A stretch of DNA of 22,128 bases from the NCBI GenBank assembly GCA_003427395.1, contig BFEA01000253.1, positions 1,294,607-1,316,734 on the forward strand, read 5' to 3'. Shown here piece by piece: positions 16,578-22,128 of the stretch (the first letter of the stretch is position 1; every line of letters starts with the position of its first letter). The notes under the pieces were generated by a model, which did no database searches, had not been told where the DNA came from, and saw nothing but the letters and a program-made list of their open reading frames with translations. Both the position numbers and the translations under genes were made by a program. The stretch comes from Chara braunii. Its lineage: Eukaryota; Streptophyta; Charophyceae; Charales; Characeae.

Positions 16578-19500
16578 TCACTTCTCAGTGTCCAAGATGC
16601 TGCCTTTTTGCAGTATGTCCTTCCTGAGTAGTTTCACCAAGAAGGCCTCAATCTCCATTGCTGACCAGAGGTCGCCGGGTTTGATCTTTAAGATCTGCAG
16701 ATCCAAAAGGGCCTTCCTATCCAACCAGCGCAGCTCTTCCGTTCTCGAGTGGTCAACGCAAGTAGATGTCCCTTGTTCCAAATCTATTATGTCCATGAGA
16801 GATCACCAGGGCGGAGAAGATTCCTCCCGTGAGATGACCTGAATCAATTGGGTAATCTCCTGCTTTCGAAGGACCGGGCTGTCGGCCCAGGACGTTAGTG
16901 AGAGGAAGAAAGATGAACGCCCTTGGAGGGAAACTTCCCCGTGCGCCGCTTCTAGAGGTACCGATAGTCCCACTTCCCATGCCCCATCTTTTTGTCTTAT
17001 TGGAAGGAAAGCTATGCCTTTATCTAAGGGCGCTACGAGGGGGGTTTTCTCTAGCTGCTGGCGGATTTTTTGTCTTCTGTTGGTGAGGGCAGCCTCCAGA
17101 GGTTTTGGTGGGGGAGGGGGTTCGTGGGAGTCAGGCAGTGGCCTTGGTGCAGCAGGGTCCCAAGCCGCCAGCGCCAGACAAAGTCCTTCTGGCGAGTCCG
17201 CATCCCTAGTTGAGGGTCTGGGTCCTGCTTCTGATTGGTCTCCCTTTCTTCAACCGTTCTTTCTGACTCGTCTGACTGTCTACACTGTTGTTCTTCCTTC
17301 TCTAGTCCCGCACTCTGTTTCTCATTTTCGTCTCTTTGTTGTTGTTCCTCGTCTTGGCTGTCTGGTGTACCCGGCTGGTCCGTTCGTTTTTCAACAGTTG
17401 TGTGGTTGTGCATATCTGTTTGTACTCTCTCCTCATATGTGTGATTGCTGGGCTGTGAGGACCTTACGTGAGTATCTGTCTGAACGTCTTTTTGGCATAT
17501 ATCTGTGTGGACGTCCTTTTCCCCAGGGGCCTGTTCAGGAGTAGGGGGGTGGAAACGGGTGAGTACGATGTGTAACAGTTTGTGACAGATATCCGACCAA
17601 CATACCCCCTCCGGCAGGCCCTGACTCAAAGCTTTATGTAGACTTGTGCTACTTTCCTGTAGGGGCACCAGGTCCCTATAAACCTCATCCCAGAATTCCT
17701 CGTTGTCGTTTCCATATTTCAGGCGGAGATTTTCCATCAGCCATTCCGCTACTTTGTGCAGGGTCACCCCCCGTGTATTGTTGTCTTTCCCGGCCTCTGT
17801 TGCTGTTGCGTGAGCAGTCTGGGTGGCTTCCGGCTCCTGAGCCTCTGCCATATCCACATCTGGGGGAGGGGGAGCTCCAGGAACGGTTTCAATTTTCATT
17901 GGCTCAGGGCCGAAAGCATCCTCAAACAAATCTTTTGGGCTGTGGGCCTCTAGTGTTTCGGTTCCTTGAGGTGCATGCCTCTTTTATATGGATTGTTGGG
18001 GTGTGTCTCCTCCATCAGTTGTTTTACTCTTGAGACTCGGCCCCTCCTGTTGCCCTTTGTCTGTTAATATCTTCCCAGTTGGCAGGTAGTGCATTGCTGG
18101 TGGGCCCCAAGCCTGCTGCTTTTGTTTCTCCTGGGGCTGACCGGGTTGCCGTTTTATTTGCTTCTCTCTCTCTTGCGAGGGCGACATCTTGGGTTCTTGC
18201 CTTTCGATTTCCTGGGGCCTCTTGGGTTGCTGGGTTTTTGCCGGAGCTTTAAGTGTTTTCGTTGGGGGCGGGGTCCGGTCGTTTGGAGGTCTGGTGGTCC
18301 AACAGGGGTCTCCTCGCCCTTCCCAGGTCCAACCCTTAGCCTGCCCAGCGGGGCCTAGGTCCTCCAGGAATACCCATCCCTCGTGGCCCTGATCCACTGC
18401 ATGCTATCTATTGGGTCTACGTGGGTCTCGCTGGAGCCGACCTGCCATCGGGCCCCTCTTGTTGGGGTGGAGGGGACACGCAGATTCTGTGCTCAGGTGG
18501 CCATAGGCTCTACATTTAAAGCACCACGGTCGAAACTTGTGTGCAGTGTGAATCTGAAAAACTATGCCTCCCATTCTATAGGGGATGATGTCATCTATCG
18601 AGAAAGGTTGATCTTTTGGGAGATCCAGTGCTAACATCAAATAGTCATCCCGTTTCGCAACGTAGGACGGGAGCGGGTCAATAAAGTCCACTATGTCATA
18701 CTGTTGCCCGAAGTCATAGACGAAGGCAGCCTTCACCTCCATCGGGATATGTCTCAGTTCCACCCAGAAGTAGTCCTTCATTGCTGTTCTCTCTTCTCCT
18801 CCGAGCTCACCTTTTTGGGTTGCCACGAGTAGATGCGCACTTCCGATTTCTCCCGTTTTATTTTCTTCCACCCGTCCATCTTCTGTTTGTCTTCCGTGAA
18901 GAGACTGAGGACTGTGAAGACTGTGAAGGAGAGGGGCTGAATTAGGAAGAATTCATAAACCGCCTTTGGATTACCTTTCATTTCCTCCAGCCGTTTGCGT
19001 ATCCATTTGACTTTATCGTTGACCGATTTATGTACTACGTCACCCTGGAAGAGCTAGTTGCTAGCGTGTTTGATGTAGGCCTTATCCCTTGCCTCCAATT
19101 TATCGGCAGGGTATGTTTTCATCATTGTCTTTCTCCCTCCTTGATCCACCACTTGATTTTCTGAGGGAAGGAGAAAGAGGGTTAGAAAATATGCCCTCGC
19201 CGAAGAAAGGTTGCGGAGGGGTACTTTTAGGGTCTCTTCCATTCCTTGCTGTGTGCCCTGGGCGTCACGTTTAATGTCAAGGGATTTTTCTTGAATTGTG
19301 TTTCTGACTCGTTGCGCCCATGAGGGCCTTAACCCCGCTTCTTTCCCCCCCGTTCCATCCCAGCGGTCTGTTTTTGTTTGCCTTGTTCTGAGTTTTTCTC
19401 CTCTTCTGTCGGCATTTCTTCGTCTTCCTCTTCCTCGCTTCCACTTTCTTCCTCCATCTCCACCTCTTCACCTCCCTCCTCCCCCTTTGTCCCTATCTTT

Positions 19501-19797
19501 GGTTCGTGTTCCGAGGGAGATGTTTGTGATGATGACCCAGCACCCCTCCGCAGCCCTTCAGAGATAGGCGGTATCTTTCCGCGAGTTGTAGCTTCGGCCA
19601 GGCTCGGCCACTGCTGCTGATACGCCTGATCCAGTTCCGGGTGTGGGAGGTGACCCAGTCAAAGGGGGGGGAGTTCTTCCGGTCGCCGGCCTTCCATAGG
19701 GGGATGCCGCTGACTGTCTGCTAGTGTTGTGCCGCATGGCCCCTCGGTAAAAGATGAGGGACCCCGACCCCCGCATTCTTTGATTGCCTAGCTCCAT
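16578..19797 (-). pseudogene. LINE-B ORF1: gag-like RNA-binding protein, broken
   Basis: ORF1 would bind element RNA. It starts at ATG 19795-19797 (RMRGSGSLIFYRGAM) and shifts near the C8 run at about 19661-19668. It continues with LDQAYQQQWPSLAEATTRGK and an acidic block (EEVEMEEESGSEEEEDEE). It then shifts to a frame holding GMEETLKVPLRNL, with a stop at 19054-19056, then KWIRKRLEEM and FFLIQPLSFTVFTVL. After a shift near 18850 comes EIGSAHLLVATQKGELGG, YFWVELRHIPMEVKAA and a knuckle C-x2-C-x4-H-x6-C (18476-18523, WCFKCRAYGHL). A Pro/Gln/Lys- and Glu-rich tail follows, with in-frame TAG 18404-18406 and TAA 17984-17986. A last shift near 17150 and a TGA at 16803-16805 precede the end at 16578. 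At about 1,070 codons it is long for a LINE ORF1. Confidence 0.8.
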
Positions 19798-19800
19798 CAC

Positions 19801-21250
19801 GTGGCTTTTCTACCGCGCCCACTGCCCAACTGTTATATGTGAATTCGTTTGTGGCAATTGAGTATTACTTCTCTTTTTGAAGCTATTATTGTTATTTATT
19901 TATATATATATGTATGTTTTCTTCTTTCTTATTCTTTTTTTCTTTTTTTTGAGAAACTTGGTGTTCTTTCCAGGAATAGCTCTTGCTGGCTCAGGGATGC
20001 CCAGGGGTGGGGATGGCAGGAAGGGGAAAGAGGAAAACACTCGGGGGGGCCGGGAGGAGATTTACTGGTGCACTTGACTGTTTTGTGTCGTCGCTGCTTA
20101 TCCTCCTCCCCGCTGCTTATCCTCCTTCATTCAGTGTATGTTTTTCCTCCGGTCTCCAGCTCGTCCTTCCTCCTTCTTTCTCCTCGCTACTTATCCTCCT
20201 TTGTTCCTTATGTATTAATCCTCCGGTCTCCAGCTCGTCATCCCTGATTTGTGTCTTTTTTAAGAGTGTACAACGCCGCCCCTCCCTACCCCTTGTCGCT
20301 GTGGTTGATGTTCGTCACCCCCGACGCCACCCCTCTGTACCCCTTGTCACTGTGGTTGATGTTTGTCACCCCCTTCCGTCGATTAGTCTTCGCCCTTCTC
20401 TTTCTATTTCGTGTTGAGTTCCCGCCGGTCGACCTCCTTCCTCCTGCCTCCCTGCGTGTCGCCAAATAAGGTCGAAGCTGATACTCTCCTTTCCCCGTCG
20501 ATCACATGATAGTATCACAGTGGGGCTTCCTTCTTTTCCCGCGGATCTGCCTGTTTCGTGTCTTGCCGCTTCTGAGCGATGCTCGTCTTCCCCGTCAGCC
20601 GATCAGTCCTCCCCCGTCTCCTTTTGTCCTGTGGCGACCTCCTTCCTCCTGCCCTATCTACTTCTGGGATGATTCTCGCCTTTCCTTGTCGACCATGTGA
20701 CGATAGTGCAGCAGGGCTCCTCTTCTTTCCCGTTTCTTGCCCTCCTTCATTTTGCCTTCCTCACCTCTCTTCTTCCGCCTCGTGTCCAGGGTGCAGTACG
20801 CGCCTCACTTACCTGTTCTTCCTCGCATTAGTCACCACCCCCCCTTCCTCCTCCTACCCTCCGTCATTGATCTTCTCCGTCCCCCCCCTGCGTGTACGTC
20901 GCCACCCTCACACCTTCTCCCCCCCCTATCTACCCTTACTATAGTCCCCAGTCTCACATCTTCAACCCCCTATCTACCCTTCCCATGGTCGAAGATGCTT
21001 CTCGCCGTACCCCGTCGACCGCGTGCTGATAGTGCGGCGGGGCTTCTTTCTTCCCCACAGATCTGGCTGTTTCGTGTCTTGACGCCGTGAGCAGTGCACG
21101 TCTTCCCCGTCTGCCAATCAGCCCCTACCCTTGATACGGTCAAGGATGTCTGTTTTCTACCCTCCTTCGTTTCGCCTTCTTCCGCCTCGTGACGTACACC
21201 CACCTGACCCTCCTCACCGTAGACTGCACCCGTCCTTCCTCTGATTAGCC
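19801..21250 (-). repeat. Pyrimidine-rich repeat block, probable LINE-B 5' leader
   Basis: On the plus strand about 20085-21250 is strongly C/T-rich. It contains three kinds of internal repeat: CCTCCGGTCTCCAGCTCGTC at about 20147 and 20220; a 51-bp-period pair (20287 and 20338, TACCCCTTGTC and GTGGTTGATGTT); and a long unit with GTTTCGTGTCTTG, GTCTTCCCCGTC and CCAATCAG-like sequence near 20470-20615 and again at 20988-21135, with a partial copy at 20667-20750. It sits directly upstream of ORF1, where LINE promoters lie, so tandem leader monomers are a reasonable inference. The outer boundary is unknown. 19801-20080 holds T-rich and TA-rich simple sequence. Confidence 0.55.
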
Positions 21251-21890
21251 CTCCGTAGTGCTGCTTACCTTGATGCTCCCCTGTTCCTCACCTTGTGATT
21301 CCGGACGCCCTGCCGAGATGATTACTCCAGATGTTTCAGCTCCCGTGCTGTGCGAATCGCCCTCTCACACTTCGGCCATAACGAAGGCTCACTCCACTTC
21401 TTCTCTGCCAGTGTCAGCCCGAGATGTCATGTGTCGACAACGTGGCGGCTGCGGAGTTCCACGTGGAACCCCCTTACGGGGGGTCAGGCCACTAAAACAC
21501 GTCAGCCCGTGACGCGGTGTGGCCTAGCACCGATGTGTGACCGCGCGTGCGCTAAGCGCCAGCCCAAACCTCCCTGTCCTTGACTTCTTTTCTGTATTAT
21601 TTTTTTCCAACCCGCCTTCGGTGGAAAGTGTTGCTCTTTTGATTTATTTTTTTCCCGACCCACCATCGAGTTAACTTTCTCTTCCAAGATATAGTTAGCA
21701 GCTGCTCTTTTGATTTTTTTTTTTTTTTTTTTTTTGAACCACAGGCTGCAATCATGGTGATATAGCATGTTCATAGTACTTCATACCAGATTTTGGAGAA
21801 ACTAGTAGCATGATAGTTCAAGGTGTGTACACATCCAAACCGTGCCACCCCTTTCGATCGGGTCCATATCCGAAACATGCTGTTCACTCT
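21251..21890. other. Non-coding stretch, no gene recognised
   Basis: Contains the 14-bp palindrome GTTCCACGTGGAAC (about 21456-21469), a nearby CCCCCTTACGGGGGG stem, CTGCTCTTTTGATTTATTTT-like sequence twice (about 21631 and 21702) and T22 at 21714-21735. No conserved frame is seen. It may still be leader or flank of LINE-B. Confidence 0.4.
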
Positions 21891-22016
21891 TACTACCTTC
21901 TTCCCCCGAATACAACGTACGGTCATTATAGCTGTATTTGGGCTGTCATTCATAATTTCAGACTAAATACAGCTATAATGACCGTACTACGTTGTATTCG
22001 GGGGAAGAAGGTAGTA
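21891..22016. repeat. Large near-perfect hairpin
   Basis: The arm 21891-21939 (49 nt, starting TACTACCTTCTTCCCCCGAA) is the reverse complement of 21965-22016 (52 nt). The only difference is a 3-base indel (GTA) in the middle. The loop is 25 nt. No reading frame or tail indicates a coding element. It could be the terminal part of a fold-back transposon or a hairpin precursor-like locus. Confidence 0.9.
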
Positions 22017-22034
22017 GGAGAAAATCGTGAGACG

Positions 22035-22128
22035 ATTGGCCAATGTAGTATGTGCCATGTGGCCATCAAAGGATTGGCCAATGTAGTATGTGCCATGTGG
22101 CCATCAAAGGATTGGCCAATGTAGTATG
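22035..22128 (+). repeat. 38-bp minisatellite, runs off the window
   Basis: Two identical 38-bp units (22035-22072 and 22073-22110) and 18 bases of a third (22111-22128). Each unit starts with the palindrome ATTGGCCAAT and contains GTGCCATGTGGCCATC. The array continues past the window edge. The perfect identity points to recent amplification. Confidence 0.95.

Larger units (their letters stand above)
11110..19800 (-). mobile_element. LINE-B: near full-length L1-type LINE, decayed
   Basis: Read on the minus strand it has ORF1 (from ATG 19797), ORF2 (from about 16488 to 11560), a 3' UTR (11559-11130) and a poly-A tail (T9-C-T10 on the plus strand, 11110-11129). That is the complete L1-type plan: ORF1 with a zinc knuckle, then endonuclease, RT and zf-RVT. 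A repeat-rich stretch at 19801 to about 21250 may be its 5' leader, giving a total near 10 kb. At least six in-frame stops, several frameshifts and a motif-A substitution make it non-autonomous. No target duplication could be matched because the 5' boundary is not defined. Confidence 0.85.

Noticed and set aside
17051-17929. A 292-codon minus-strand open frame that looks like a stand-alone acidic host gene
   Set aside because: It is in frame with, and downstream of, the zinc-knuckle block of LINE-B, separated only by stop codons at 18404 and 17984, and it precedes the endonuclease. It is the ORF1 tail.
20085-21090. Several overlapping Pro/Ser/Leu-rich plus-strand open frames
   Set aside because: They reflect the C/T-rich composition and internal repeats of the probable LINE-B leader. 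There are no domains, and the frames are interchangeable.
21456-21500. Palindrome GTTCCACGTGGAAC with CCCCCTTACGGGGGG as a terminator or RNA gene
   Set aside because: No RNA-gene consensus (tRNA boxes, snRNA elements) is present, and rho-independent terminators do not apply in this eukaryotic context.
22035-22128. CRISPR-like repeat array at the window end
   Set aside because: The 38-bp units are directly adjacent with no variable spacers, and the context is eukaryotic. It is a minisatellite.

Overview
The window reads as nuclear DNA of a eukaryote, made almost entirely of transposable-element debris and simple-sequence repeats. I see no intact host gene, no rRNA or tRNA gene, and no CRISPR array. 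The L1-type LINEs, which carry an AP-endonuclease, a reverse transcriptase and a C-terminal zf-RVT motif, look like those of the green lineage (land plants and charophyte algae). A large repeat-rich charophyte genome such as Chara would fit, but that is a low-confidence inference. One N at 5692 inside a poly-A run, together with many very long homopolymers, marks this as assembled draft sequence.

Layout, left. Positions 1-123 are duplicated AT/CT simple sequence. Positions 124-4337 look like a small hAT-like non-autonomous DNA transposon (10-bp inverted ends CAGGGTT[A/G]CC, GTTCGGG-rich subterminal regions, 8-bp TATATATA flanks). A 5'-truncated plus-strand LINE (LINE-A, about 652-4160) sits inside it. 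LINE-A has three frameshifts and its catalytic FADD motif is FADN. Next come a 110-base poly-A/simple tract (4404-4513), the 3' end of another LINE of the same tail family (to about 4887), a 460-bp fold-back unit (5201-5660) and repeated GTTTATCACATG modules (5828-6000).

Layout, middle. Positions 6121-6324 hold (GA)30 and (CT)28 in mirror orientation around a scrap of LINE coding sequence. Positions 6325-9600 hold microsatellites, a 457-bp MITE-like unit with 8-bp flanking repeats (7923-8379), tandem repeats and palindromes. Positions about 9721-11108 are a decayed minus-strand LINE (LINE-C). A 111-bp fold-back element (10238-10348) and a 124-bp poly-A-tailed copy of the LINE-B 3' end (10525-10648) have inserted into it.

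Layout, right. LINE-B lies on the minus strand from its poly-A at 11110 up to ORF1 near 19797, with a probable repeat-rich leader to about 21250, so it is 8.7-10 kb long. It keeps a recognisable order: ORF1 with an acidic N-terminal part, a CCHC-like knuckle and a Pro/Gln/Glu-rich tail; then ORF2 with endonuclease, reverse transcriptase and zf-RVT. Many stops and frameshifts, a motif-A Asp-to-Val change and a 379-bp tandem duplication across the zinc motif show it is dead. The window ends in a hairpin with arms of about 50 nt (21891-22016) and a 38-bp minisatellite running off the edge (22035-22128).

Overall this is a nest of insertions (LINE in hAT, LINE 3' end in LINE, fold-back in LINE) rather than a set of cooperating genes. 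The most unusual features are the hAT/LINE nest, the zinc-motif duplication in LINE-B, the roughly 518-bp-period repeats upstream of its ORF1, and the terminal hairpin plus minisatellite.
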